Part shown: one piece after another, positions 25,576 through 38,868 of the stretch
Numbering within the stretch: position 1 is the first letter of the stretch
Layout of the letters: the number at the start of each line of letters is the position of its first letter
DNA from: Glandiceps talaboti
Taxonomy: Eukaryota; Hemichordata; Enteropneusta; Spengelidae
Assembly (NCBI RefSeq): GCF_964340395.1
Contig: NC_135549.1
Coordinates: 12,228,842-12,288,841 of the forward strand
Direction: 5' to 3'
DNA length: 60,000 nucleotides
Translations under genes and position numbers: made by a program
Notes under the pieces: model-generated
Seen by the model: only the letters and a program-made list of their open reading frames with translations
The model's database searches: none
Told to the model about the DNA's origin: nothing

Positions 25576-26164
25576 TGTGGGGTTTTCAATGTAGTACCCT
25601 GTGTGGGATTTTAGTGTAGCACCCTATGTGTGTTTCTTAGTGCAGTGAACTACATGTTTTTTATTCTAATGTAGTACCTTATTTTGGATTTTCAGTGGAG
25701 CACCATATTGGGGTTTCCAGTGGAGTTTCCTATTTGAGATTTCCATTGGGGTACCCTATGTGGAGTTTTAATTGGGGTACTCTGTGTGGAGTTTTTAGTG
25801 TAGTACCACATTGGGTTTTTCAGTGGCGTACCCTATGTGGAGTTTTCAGTGTAGTACGCTATTGGGGTTTTCAGTGGAGTACCCTATTTGGGTTTTCAGT
25901 GGAGTACCATATTGGGGTTTTCAGCGGCGTATCCTATTGGGGCTTAAATGTAGTGCAATATGGGCGAGGGGAATGTTCAGTATCACCACTGTAGTACTCT
26001 ATGTGGGGCTTTAAGTGGGGCACTGTGTGGGCTGTTCAGAGTACTACCCGCTGTGGGGTTTTCAGAGTAGTACCCTATTGGGGTTTGAAATGTAGTAGTA
26101 CACTATGGGCAAGGGGAATGTTCAATATCATCACTGTATGCAGTACCCTATGTAGGTCTTTCAG
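25576..26164. repeat. 25-26-bp minisatellite (GTACCCTATTTGGGGTTTTC type)
   Basis: About 20 imperfect units built on GTACCCTATTTGGG-TTTTCAGTG-GA. A longer block containing GGGGAATGTTCA occurs twice (about 25965 and 26113), so part of the array was duplicated as a unit of roughly 140-150 bp. Not coding. Confidence 0.9.
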
Positions 26165-29100
26165 TCAACTATAAAGGTCAAAGTCGATGTGGAAGCCATT
26201 ATGTAATCTAAAAAGGTATCTTTCTATAAAATCGTCGCATTTTTTTGTGTTTAACACACCATCAATGCTCCACAAGAAATGCATTTCTTTTGGAATTTAA
26301 TCATCATGACATTACACATTGTGGTCATAAGGAGTATACCATATAGATTTCATATTGTAGCATCCAGGAATAGAATTGTTCTGACCTACAAAATCCCATA
26401 TTCTTGTAAAAAAATGCGAATTATTGTTAAATCAAACTGGGTCTGAGGAATAATGGCCTCCACACTGTCGCCATCATGTCCGATCTTGCTTGTTTTAAGT
26501 TGGCATAATGAATGCAAATGTCATGTTTAAAGTTTGAAAAATGAAGGTAAATGTTGGATAGAATGGAAGTATGGGAATGGTATACTGAGTATCAGCAGCG
26601 AGGGCTCGAAGGTGATTATATGTGTATTAGCAGAGGAAACTTTCACTAGTTTGTCTGTATCAAAAGTGTTTTTACCAGGTCGATAGTTGATACATCATGT
26701 GGAAGACACTAATCCAAAACCATCTCAAATCGCAATCAGGCATGTTGACCAGTTGAACAATACAACAACTTCAGAAAACTTGTAAGTGTCTGCTAACCCG
26801 GTAAACAGTTTAACTGAAAGTGATGGTTGATAAACAAATAATTCCAAAGGGTGAAATATTTAATTCATATACTATACATCCTGCCTCTAGCTTCAGCCAA
26901 TAATTTCCTCACAAACTTCCCGTTGCTAGTTTCTCTTCATTACTCCTTTCTTTACCCTGATAGCCCTTTCCTTTTCCCATATATAGTGACTTCTATTCAA
27001 GATATATACAATCCACCTTGTCACAAGTATTTCGAGTGACATTTCCCTCCTGCACAGATACCATATATCACTTATATGTAAAACTACATGCACAGTCACG
27101 ATTACATCTTTAACTGTTGTACACGTAGTACTGAGTCCAAATGTATGCAAATTAAACAACAAATCCGAATTCCATACACATGTATCAAAAGGAACTGAAA
27201 CGATTTATAAAAATCAGGACATAGCACGTAACATCTGATGTAACTTTAACCGCCAAAAGGATAGCATAGTAATTATTCATTTGAGAGAAATGTAAAGACG
27301 TTATATAATTCAACGTGTGTTAAATTGCTTCTGTAAAGCAATCTATAATGGTTTTATTGCATTTTAAGGTTACTTCTCGTTGGGAATAATCGATTTGTAG
27401 TTTAGTGAGACATCGTACTGATATGCATTAATTGGTCAATGTACATGTACGGGTACTGTATTCAATATATTATGATGAATATCCCATATGCTATGCTTGA
27501 TTGGTCTGTAAGTGGAAAACAGTTTGTCAACCAATGGTAAGATAGCAATGCAACATGTTGCACTAACGATATAAGTTACAATAAAATGCCTTTGACGAAT
27601 ACGACAGTACTCCTAACACAATAACATTATTATATGTTAACCAAACAATCTCATCCAAAAAGAGTTTAGTATGTTGGCTCATTCTCGTCTGTATGTCTTC
27701 AAAGTAACCGATTCGAAACCTTGCTATGAACTGATCCATCCAGGGTAGCACAATTCTGCTGAATTAAATGTCAAATAGACTCCGACGGCTATTAAACACT
27801 CCTCGTCCCATACATACATACATACATAAATCTAAACTTTTCATTGGCGAAAATGATTATATTAAGGATGTCCTATATGCCCGATAAATTGCCTAAATAA
27901 ATCGTTGTACAAGCCTTATAGTTCACAATTAGGGGTTTCATATCATGGTGCTTTACTTTGTTATGCTTCATCATAACTCACAAGGACTTCAGTGAGACAT
28001 GTATTATAGATTTGTTCGCACACTGTCTAGGCCACACTAATCTACATTTCGTCGACATCGATAAATTCATAGTTGTTGGTGTTGAATCATAGTCCATCCA
28101 TTACACACTCGAGGAGTGGGGACTGATTTAGATACTGAGATACGCCACTTCAGAAGTAAGCATTGCTAATCAAACCTTAACAAATCTTTATTGAGTAATT
28201 TAACTTTGCATTTTCCCTGCGTTTTTCTTTCATTTCATGTTATTTACATCTACTAACCCACGACTAGACTTTCCTCACCGATTTACATTACTCAATTATT
28301 TGTCATATTCATTTATCTATGTCTCATAATTCTATATATTACTCATTGGCATCTACTTTCGTTGATTTATGCAATATTTCATTAATTACAGATATACCTA
28401 AGAATAGAGGTTGACTTACTGGATGAAAAATGAAAAAAAAAATATCCTTGATATCGATGATTCTGCATAGGATCGGTATGATATCAATGTCGTCAGCGTA
28501 CGTTATACGTCACATATCGTATATCTGATTGCATAGGCAGCTTTGAAAAAGCATCCCTGAGGAGAGCAAATTAATCACGAATTAAACATTAATAGAGAAA
28601 AATAAACACTGTACTCACAGCAGGCATTTTAGACATAACAAGTCCAGAGAGGAGGCTTTCGGGATTTAGACATAAAAATAACTTGATGGTATTAGGTGAC
28701 TGTGATGATATACTTAGGGCACTATGTTGTATATCACATCATGTAAATATAACCGTGGTTCGATCCCTTGACTTTGTCAAAATAGCCAAAAGCGCCAAAA
28801 AATGAATTGGTTCGGTTGGAGACAGCTTTATAAGAGTTCTCTCATTGACTACTCTATCCCATCTTGTGAAATATGCTCGCTATATATATATATGAGATGA
28901 ATTCTGCTTGAGGCTAAAACTCAAAGCTAAAATACTGATGGTGAAGTACGTCTCTACCCAAAGTGGCCAACGTGGCAACAGTTATTAAACTTTTGTCAAT
29001 TCATCTTTCGCCGACAATCTTTAAAGCCAGCGGCTGTTTTATATCCTAACGGAATAATAACTCTTTCAATGTAAATAAGTGTGTATGTTATAAATAGAAA
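26165..29100. other. Non-coding stretch
   Basis: No recognisable exon or repeat family. Short CATACATACATA tract at 27811-27826 and (TA)n at 28882-28892. Confidence 0.5.
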
Positions 29101-29170
29101 GACACATACATACATACATACATACATACATACATACATACATACATGCATACATACATACATACATACA

Positions 29171-29200
<30 letters not shown>
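29101..29200. repeat. (CATA)n microsatellite
   Basis: About 24 CATA units with one CATG interruption near 29147. Confidence 0.97.
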
Positions 29201-29201
<1 letters not shown>

Positions 29202-29307
29202 CTTTATTGCTAATTGAATTTTCTGTTTTTCGATTGTTTTTCTCAAATCAAATCATTAGATCACAAAATTGTTGTCATAGTTATGATCACTAAATACTAT
29301 CGATATA

Positions 29308-29351
29308 CAGACAGACCGACAGACAGACAGACCGAGACAGACAGACCGACC

Positions 29352-29441
<90 letters not shown>

Positions 29442-29450
29442 TAGATAGAT
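29308..29450. repeat. (CAGA)n microsatellite
   Basis: CAGA units, with CCGA variants at the left end (29316-29352) and GATA units at the right end. Confidence 0.97.
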
Positions 29451-32400
29451 ACAAAAGTCAACGACACAGCACAATAGTATTTAGTTGAATCCTCGGAGAA
29501 TGATAGATGACTCGACTTTCAAAATGCATCAACTCCTCTTATCTTGACTGCTTTAAGGCTAAGATTCAATCCTAGGTACTCGCATATCAGTGGCGCCATA
29601 GGGAAAACATGGGAGCAGTCTATACATCTACGAGGCAACTGTTTTGTTTTTCTCACCCAAAGTTTAATTTTCTGATTGGAAGTGGCTTAAAGGATCATTA
29701 AGGTCATCAAATGATATTGACAAGTGAAAGACATGTATATAAATTCTAGTCTTACAATAAACATCTGATAATGTTGACTGTGTCACTCGGTATTTTTAGG
29801 AGAACTTTCACGTATAAAATACTCTTTCGATACTGCAATGACATTGCCATCTGTTCAGACCAATACATAACGTGTGTATAAACCAACGCTGAGGTGTTAC
29901 TGTCAACCTGTCCATGAAACTGTCTCTGATACTGAATATGTTTGGTATAAGTGTTCACTTAGATTTACATATCTCATTCTGACATGAACAAACATGAACG
30001 TACATATCTATGTGTTCATCTGTGCAAGTCTCATAACACGTAAGAAACATGATGACATTCCACCCTGAAAAAAAATTACTTTACTTTATAATGGGTGACA
30101 GTAGCTGTTAAGTCAAAGCACATCGCGATATGCGCAATGCTATGGGTGAATCTCCTCACATGCCTGGCCGACTATAAAGTCAGCTATTTGTCATTTAACC
30201 CGTGACCGTATGCAGTTAGATTAATCTGATGACATGTTAGCGGCTCACTTTATCATATGATGTAGAAACACGCTTTTGCTGTCCAATGAGTGTTCAGTTT
30301 GAGTGTGCACTTTTGATAGCGTAAGGCACTGTGAACTGAGTGTGCAGTTTTGATAGCGTGAAGGCGCTGTCACTGATTGTGCAGTTTTGATAGCGTGGAG
30401 GCACTGCCAACTGAGTGTACAACCTTATATTAACAGTGTGGCAATGAAATACATAATGTGTGTTTATAATCGTGTTTCTTCTATTTTTCAAAACATTTTG
30501 TATACTGCCAATATCCGCTCAGTCCTTTGACCTTTTATCTGTATTTACCATGTCATTGTCATTGTCACCTTTTTATTTCGTTTTTGTTCTGTATGTATTA
30601 ATAAAATAATATAAATCACTTTTTAAAATTGTTTTCAACAAACATTCAAGTAAAAAATATCTAGGTAGTAGGGTTAAATGTAATGATTCACTGCCTTACA
30701 TTGCAATACTTGAAAATACTGCTAATACAAGAATTATGAAGTTGTCGTTTTGTTTGTAGTGTACATAATCGCCTGTGTGTTTGATATTTTACAGTCACGA
30801 CAACATGTATCATTTAATATGAAGTTTAAATATAAAACACACTCAGTATGTAGTCGAATTTATTGAAAGAAGAAGCATTCGCCAATATGCTTCTAAAGCT
30901 GCTAAATATTCATAATAACCAAGATATTATATTACAAGTAGTGGCATGGTGCAAGATATGATAATCTTAGTCAATGGTGATTACAAGTTGCTGATGATTG
31001 GACAAGCCAGCAGAGAAAATTGATTTGAATGAACATGAAATTATACAGAATTATACTGAGTAAATCTTTTTCCTCGTAAGATTTCGTAGATTTTCAACGA
31101 ATGTTATGGATCACATCAAGGATATAGTTTATTGGCCAAAAGCAAATAGATAATATACAAATTTAAAATTTCGTCCTTTTGTGACTGTAACTTGACAGCA
31201 ACAGGAGATACAGAACATGCATTATTCAAGTAATTTCTCAAAGTGGAGACATGCCACCTCCGGCATGTATCCACACAAGACGTTCGTTATCCTATAATAA
31301 AATGCTGTGGGCACGACTAAGAAGCTGCCGTGGTGTGCTAGATATGACCAAGATCATAGTTCGATGTATGTAGTCATAATTTGCCATCACTGAAATGATG
31401 GTTTACAGGCATATCACAGATCATTCATATATCATACAGTAACGGTGACAGTTGAATAGAAAAATATAGAACAAAGCGTATAATCCAACTGAGTGAGATA
31501 TACGGTAGCAAATACTTTACTAGCTATATTCACACAGTATGCTATATATAAAGTACAAGTACCATGCAAAATAAAGTATAGGTATCATTTTAGCAATTCA
31601 TTACCAAAACACAACAACCCTTTCACAGTCTTTACCCATGCATGTGCTGTTACTAACTGATATAGAATATTTCAAAGGGTTGGAAGAGGACAGTTCTTCG
31701 TCATTATTTGTAACTCACTTGCAAACTAGAAATAAGGATCGGATGCTATAGCAATGAACATTTCGCAATGTGATCTTCCCTAATTTGTAATGGTGAAAAG
31801 TATTCGAACAAAGAATGCACATTTAATATCCTATTTATTAAGGAAGTACAAATGTAAAATATCTAGGTCATTACCAGGAAGCCTCACAAGTACAATTTAA
31901 CATATGTATGTCACTTGTCATCCATATCGTGGATAGAGACATTTCTGACTAACAGATAGAGAGAGAGAGGGGGATGAATGAAACCATTAATTTACCTTTT
32001 TTCTAAAAAGATGTCAATGCTGGAATATTGAAGTGATAAAACATGTTGACCACTTTTAAACGTCATCAATTTACAGACTGTCCTAAATTCAAATCAGTAG
32101 TTGTAATGCTACAACCATCGTACATTACGTGCATAAAAATAGACCTGTCAACTAGCTAGAATAATAGAATATATACTAATATCATTATCAACAATCATAA
32201 ATAACTTTAAGATTAAGCTTACATATATATAGCTCAATATTCCTTTCTCTAAAACATAACCCCTTTCGCTATTCAAATATTCAAAACTATCTCATTAAAA
32301 TGCTACCAGACTTGATAAGAGACACGAAGCTTACAAGGAAAGTTAAGAAATCCAAGCGCTGCCACTACATTAATAATTTTAATGAATGACACGGGTTGTT

Positions 32401-34330
32401 TCCCACTACTACCATCACAGTAAAATTGTGTAAAGGGTACGGCATTAATTAATTCACGTATTTGTATCTAATTGGTAGAAATGAAGGCCAGAACCCCCTG
32501 ACCCAATGACTAGAAGGGTGTTCTATCGACAGTGTCGGGACTGAGGTTAACATCTCCAATTCACCACATTATCCCCAATATATTGCCTCCCACTCCTCTT
32601 CTCACACAACAAGTTACATTTGATTCACTGTGTATGGTTGTCAGCAACGATTTTTTGACTGATATGGCTGATAGTATTACGGTAAAACCGCGGGGTACAA
32701 AAGTGGCAATGGTAGGATGTGGCAATTATGACACGTGGTAGCGTTGTCAGTGGTGGAATGCAAATGTCATAAAATAATTCAAAAGTTACATACCACATTG
32801 TCAATGAGACAAAGTAATATAAAGTAATTCTATGTTCCTAATTTTGGTCTTCCCCAAGAACCTATTCGTAAAATCTTAAACCCACCCACCCCCATTCCCC
32901 TGACCCTCCCTGTATTTACTGATGTCTCCCTAAAGTGTTTATATCAAACCACTTGTCAATTTATACGAGTAGTACCTCAAGACAGTGATATTATACAGTC
33001 CACATATTTATTTAATTTGCACACTTCAAACAAATGTCGGCTTTTGATATCCACGATAGAACTGCACTGAATCAATCAAGATGTCTTTGAGTCTAATAGG
33101 GTTTGTTTTTCATTTATTGAACATAAAGTTGACAGCTCTCTGCCAGCATTCTTAGATTTGTACGGGAAGGGGAACTTACATTAAAAACATTCATTTATTA
33201 ATCACGTATGTCTTTATAGAACGGTTATATTTTCACGCCGTCACCATGATATTTTGTTACTTTTTTCACATACCAAAGAATGAATATATCTGTAGGTGTA
33301 CGTGTACATGAATTGTTATTGGCGTATATTCAGTATTTCAATAAACCTCCTACATTCAACGTGGCAACGTCCGCATAAATATACATCACAGTAGGAGTGG
33401 ATATAACAGTTCCAATATTTGTACAAGTATGGGCGCGAAGGAACGATGTCTGCGATAATGGTTATACATCGATTCTTCTCAAAGCGTTCAATTGGAAATT
33501 TCTCATTAAAGTCAAACTTGTTAGTAGCAATAATTGAGGTGTGTTGGCATAAAGGAAGCTGCTATGTGGCAACCATAGAAAGTAGCCTCGTTCCAGCAGG
33601 GAGTGGAATTAGATAGAAGTAGCACTTTTTCACTGTACACCCACGTCGCCCTTGACATTTCGTAAACGCAATTGTAAAACTATCCATATTTGAGTTCATA
33701 GCTCTTGCCATTATCATCAAGGTTTATATTCACGAAAACTTGTAAACTTGGCAGTTATTGCCATTAGCGTAATCTGTATGAGGTTCAATTTGAAAAGCAA
33801 TCAGACAGCGTTATAGGTTCATCACTCTAATGCATCCTAGCATGACTGAAGTTTAGAAGAAAAGCGATAACTCTATAGACAAGGCAATAGGTAGAGCGCT
33901 GTTCCATGTTCAGACATAGTATTTCTGATACGAGTAGTATTAAGAGTAATTGTAGTATTTGCGGTAATCATGTTAACAGTCGTCCATGAATTTTCCTTAC
34001 ACCAGATACCTGTGTTAGCAAATGTTTCCTTCCCACTTGTGTGTCCTCAGGCTTCGTTAACGCTCTTCCGACAGCTGATGAAATTCGCGTTCTTCTTGTT
34101 ATCACCTAGATTAATTTTAAAGTTATCAATCAAGTAACATATGCCAATTAAACTTCAGATTATCTGTATTTAAGATACATTGACATTTTTAATCTCTTAC
34201 CGATGTCTCTCTAATCCAATCTGCGTGCCGTTTTCTGACTTTGCAGTAGCGAACTATTCATCATCATTAATTTCATCATTATGGCTACGATAAGACTAGG
34301 TTGATGTTTTGGAATCTTGTCTCTTGCCGC
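29451..34330. other. Long non-coding stretch
   Basis: Mostly unique AT-rich DNA. A three-copy 37-bp repeat lies at 30301-30418. An open frame at 32532-32741 ends in KVAMVGCGN, superficially like a Rossmann motif, but no neighbouring exon supports it. No other gene seen. Confidence 0.5.
30301..30418. repeat. 37-38-bp tandem repeat, three copies
   Basis: Copies start GAGTGTGCACTTTTGATAGC (30301), GAGTGTGCAGTTTTGATAGC (30338) and GATTGTGCAGTTTTGATAGC (30375), each followed by GT..GGC.CTG. A fragment of a fourth begins at 30413. Confidence 0.9.
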
Positions 34331-37300
34331 ATTATTTCCGCTATGCCCAGTGCTGAACTTCCTGTTGCATCACCTATCTCCAGTGCTGAAATTCCTGTTC
34401 GCACCATCTCCGATAAATTCAGTGATGAACGTCCTGTCCGCGCCATCACCGATAAATTCAGCGCTGAAATTTCTGTCCACATCTCATATTGCCAGTCCTG
34501 AACTTCCTGACGTCGGCAACACTACATTCAGTGCTGAACTTCCTATCCCCATCGCCTCCGTTAAATTGAGCGCTAAACTTCCTGTACGCATAATTTCTGC
34601 TACATTCAGTGCTGAGCTTTCTGTCCGCAAAATCTATCTTCAATGCTGAACTTTCCGACGTCATCTCAGCCATATTCAGTACTGACTTGTCTGTCTGCAT
34701 CATTTAAATAGTATATTCAGTGCAAAACTTACTAACATCCGCATCATCTCGGCTAAATTCAGTGTTGAACTTGCTGTCCACATCATCTCCAGTAAATTCA
34801 GTGCTGAACATCCTGTCCACATCATCTTCCCTAAATTCATTGTTGAACTTCCTGTCTACATCATCTCCACTAAATTCAGTGTTGAACTTCCTGTCCACAT
34901 CATCTCCGATGTATCCAGTGCTGAACGTCCTGTCCACATCATCTCCACTAAATTCAGTGTTGAACTTTTCGTCCACATCATCTCCACTCAATTCAGTGTT
35001 GAACTTGCTGTCCACATCATCTCCACTAAATTCAGTGTTGAACTTCCTGTCCACATCATCTCCACTAAATTCAGTGTTGAACTTTTCGTCCACATCATCT
35101 CCGATGTATCCAGTGCTGAACGTCCTGTCCACATCATCTCCACTAAATTCAGTGTTGAACTTGCTGTCCACATCATCTCCACTCAATTCAGTGCTGAACT
35201 TCCTGTCCACATCATCTCCACTCAATTCTGTGTTGAACTTGCTGTCCACATCATCTCCACTAAATTCAGTGTTGAACTTGCTGTCCACATCATCTCCGAT
35301 GTATCCAGTGCTGAACGTCCTGTCCACATCATCTCCACTCAATTCAGTGTTGAACGTCCTGTCCACATCATCTCCACTCAATTCTGTGTTGAACTTCCCG
35401 TTCACATCATCTCCGATGTATCCAGTGCTGAACGTCCTGTCCACATCATCTCCACTCAATTCTGTGTTGAACTTCCTGTCCACATCATCTCCACTAAAAT
35501 CAGTGCTGAACTTGCTGTCCACATCATCTCCGGTGTATCCAGTGCTGAACGTCCTGTCCACATCATCTCCACTAAATCCATTGTTGAACTTGCGGTCCAC
35601 ATCATCTCCACTCAATTCTGTGTTGAACTTCCTGTCCACATCATCTCCACTAAATTCAGTGTTGAACTTCCTGCCCACATCATCTCCACTAAATTCAGTG
35701 TTGAACTTCCTGCCCACATCATCTCCGAGGTATCCAGTGCTGAACGTCCTGTCCACATCATCTCCACTAAATTCAGTGTTGAACTTGCTGTCCACATCAT
35801 CTCCACTCAATTCTGTGTTGAACTTCCTGCCCACATCATCTCCACTAAAATCAGTGCTGAACTTCCTGTCCACATCATCTCCACTAAATTCAGTGTTGAA
35901 CTTCCTGTCCACATCATCTCCACTAAATTCAGTGTTGAAATTGCTGTCCACATCATCTCCACTAAATTCAGTGTTGAACTTCCTGCCCACATCATCTCCG
36001 AGGTATCCAGTGCTGAACTTCCTGTCCACATCATCTCCACTAAATTCAGTGTTGAACTTGCTGTCCACATCATCTCCGATGTATCCAGTGCTGAACGTCC
36101 TGTCCACATCATCTCCACTAAAATCAGTGCTGAACTTCCTGTCCACATCATCTCCACTAAATTCAGTGTTGAACTTCCCGTCCACATCATCTCCACTCAA
36201 TTCTGTGTTGAACGTCCTGTCCACATCATCTCCGATGTATCCAGTGCTGAACGTCCTGTCCACATCATCTCCACTAAATTCAGTGTTGTACTTGCTGTCC
36301 ACATCATCTCCACTAAATTCAGTGTTGAAATTGCTGTCCACATCATCTCCACTAAATTCAGTGCTGAACCTCCTATCCACATCATCTCCACTAAATTCAG
36401 TGTTGAACTTCCTGTCCACATCATCTCCGATGTATCCAGTGCTGAACGTCCTGCCCACATCATCTCCACTCAATTCAGTGTTGAACGTCCTGTCCACATC
36501 ATCTCCACTAAATTCAGTGTTGAACTTGCTGTCCACATCATCTCCACTAAATTCAGTGTTGAACTTGCTGTCCACATCATCTCCACTCAATTCAGTGTTG
36601 AACGTCCTGTCCACATCATCTCCACTAAATTCAGTGTTGAACGTCCTGTCCACATCATCTCCACTAAATCCAGTGCTGAACGTCCTGCCCACATCATCTC
36701 CACTCAATTCAGTGTTGAACGTCCTGTCCACATCATCTCCACTAAATTCAGTGTTGAACTTTTCGTCCACATCATCTCCACTCAATTCTGTGTTGAACTT
36801 CCTGTCCACATCATCTCCACTAAATCCAGTGTTGAACGTCCTGTCCACATCATCTCCACTAAATTCAATGTTGAACTTCCCGTCCACATCATCTCCACTC
36901 AATTCTGTGTTGAACTTGCTGTCCACATCATCTCCGATGTATCCAGTGCTGAACGTCCTGTCCACATCATCTCCACTAAATTCTGTGTTGAACTTCCTGC
37001 CCACATCATCTCCACTAAATTCAGTGCTGAACTTCCTGTCCACATCATCTCCGATGTATCCAGTGCTGAACTTTCTGTCCACATCATCTCCACTAAATTC
37101 AGTGTTGAACTTGCTGTCCACATCATCTCCACTAAATTTAGTGCTGAACCTCCTATCCACATCACCTCCGATGTATCCAGTGTTGAACTTGCTGTCCACA
37201 TCATCTCCACTAAATTCAGTGTTGAACCTCCTGTCCACATCATCTCCAGTGTTGAACTTCCCGTCCACATCATCTCCGATGTATCCAGTGCTGAACGTCC

Positions 37301-38868
37301 TGTCCACATCATCTCCACTAAATTCAGTGTTGAACTTGCTGTCCACATCATCTCCACTAAATTCAGTGTTGAACTTCCTATCCACATCATCTCCACTAAA
37401 TTCAGTGTTGAACTTCCTATCCACATCATCTCCACTAAATTCAGTGTTAAACTTCCTGTCCACATCATCTCCGATGTATCCAGTGTTGAACTTGCTGTCC
37501 ACACCATCTCCACTAAATTCAGTGTTGAACTTGCTGTCCACATCATCTCCGATGTATCCAGTGCTGAACGTCCTGTCCACATCATCTCCACTAAATTCTG
37601 TGTTGAACTTCCTGCCCACATCATCTCCACTAAATTCAGTGCTGAACTTCCTGTCCACATCATCTCCGATGTATCCAGTGCTGAACTTTCTGTCCACATC
37701 ATCTCCACTAAATTCAGTGTTGAACTTGCTGTCCACATCATCTCCACTAAATTCAGTGTTGAACCTCCTGTCCACATCATCTCCAGTGTTGAACTTCCCG
37801 TCCACATCATCTCCGATGTATCCAGTGCTGAACGTCCTGTCCACATCATCTCCACTAAATCCAGTGTTGAACTTGCTGTCCACATCATCTCCACTAAATT
37901 CAGTGTTGAACTTCCTATCCACATCATCTCCACTAAATTCAGTGTTGAACTTCCTATCCACATCATCTCCACTAAATTCAGTGTTAAACTTCCTGTCCAC
38001 ATCATCTCCGATGTATCCAGTGTTGAACGTCCTGTCCACACCATCTCCACTAAATTCAGTGTTGAACTTGCTGTCCACATCATCTCCACTAAATTCAGTG
38101 TTGAACGTCCTGTCCACATCATCTCCACTAAATTCAGTGTTGAACTTCCCGTCCACATCATCTCCACTCAATTCAGTGTTGAACTTCCTGTCCACATCAT
38201 CTCCGATGTATCCAGTGTTGAACCTCCTGTCCACACCATCTCCACTAAATTCAGTGTTGAACGTCCTGTCCACATCATCTCCACTCAATTCAGTGTTGAA
38301 CTTCCTGTCCACATCATCTCCGATGTATCCAGTGTTGAACCTCCTGTCCACATCATCTCCACCAAATTCAGTGTTGAACGTCCTGTCCACATCATCTCCA
38401 CTCAATTCAGTGTTGAACTTCCTGCCCACATCATCTCCGATGTATCCAGTGCTGAACTTCCTGTCCACATCATCTCCACTCAATTCAGTGTTGAACTTCC
38501 TGCCCACATCATCTCCGATGTATCCAGTGCTGAACTTCCTATCCACATCATCTCCACTTAATTCTGTGTTGAACTTCCTGTCCACATCATCTCCACTAAA
38601 TTCAGTGTTAAACCTCCTGTCCACATCATCTCCGATGTATCCAGTGCTGAACGTCCTGTCCACATCATCTCCACTCAATTCAGTGTTGAACTTCCTGTCC
38701 ACATCATCTCCGATGTATCCAGTGTTGAACCTCATGTCCACATCATCACCACTAAATTCAGTGTTGAACGTCCTGTCCACATCATCTCCACTCAATTCAG
38801 TGTTGAACTTCCTGCCCACATCATCTCCGATGTATCCAGTGCTGAACTTCCTGTCCACATCACCTCTA
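34331..38868. repeat. 39-bp minisatellite, >100 copies (largest array of the window)
   Basis: Unit of 39 bp: TTCAGTGTTGAACTTCCTGT followed by CCACATCATCTCCACTAAA. A major subfamily has GATGTATCC in place of ACTAAATTC. From about 34735 to 38868 the units are highly similar; from 34331 to about 34734 they are strongly diverged but keep the spacing. Two units are shortened to 30 bp (at 37244 and 37781). By consensus four of the six frames lack a stop, producing open frames of 1384 codons (-), 1409 codons (+) and up to 422 codons (another - frame). In the - frame the repeat reads SGDDVDRKFNTEF. I see no splice sites, signal peptide or promoter that would single out one frame, so I do not call a gene. 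Confidence 0.93.

Noticed and set aside
28752-28766. GTGGTTCGATCCC, like a tRNA T-arm
   Set aside because: No acceptor stem, D-arm or anticodon arm can be folded around it.
30322-30338. Resemblance to the miR-124 seed (TAAGGCAC)
   Set aside because: It lies in a three-copy 37-bp tandem repeat, the other copies differ, and there is no hairpin.
32532-32741. 69-codon frame ending in GTKVAMVGCGN, reminiscent of a dehydrogenase Rossmann motif
   Set aside because: The frame stops at once after the motif, with no convincing donor and no continuing exon nearby. A short chance resemblance is more likely.
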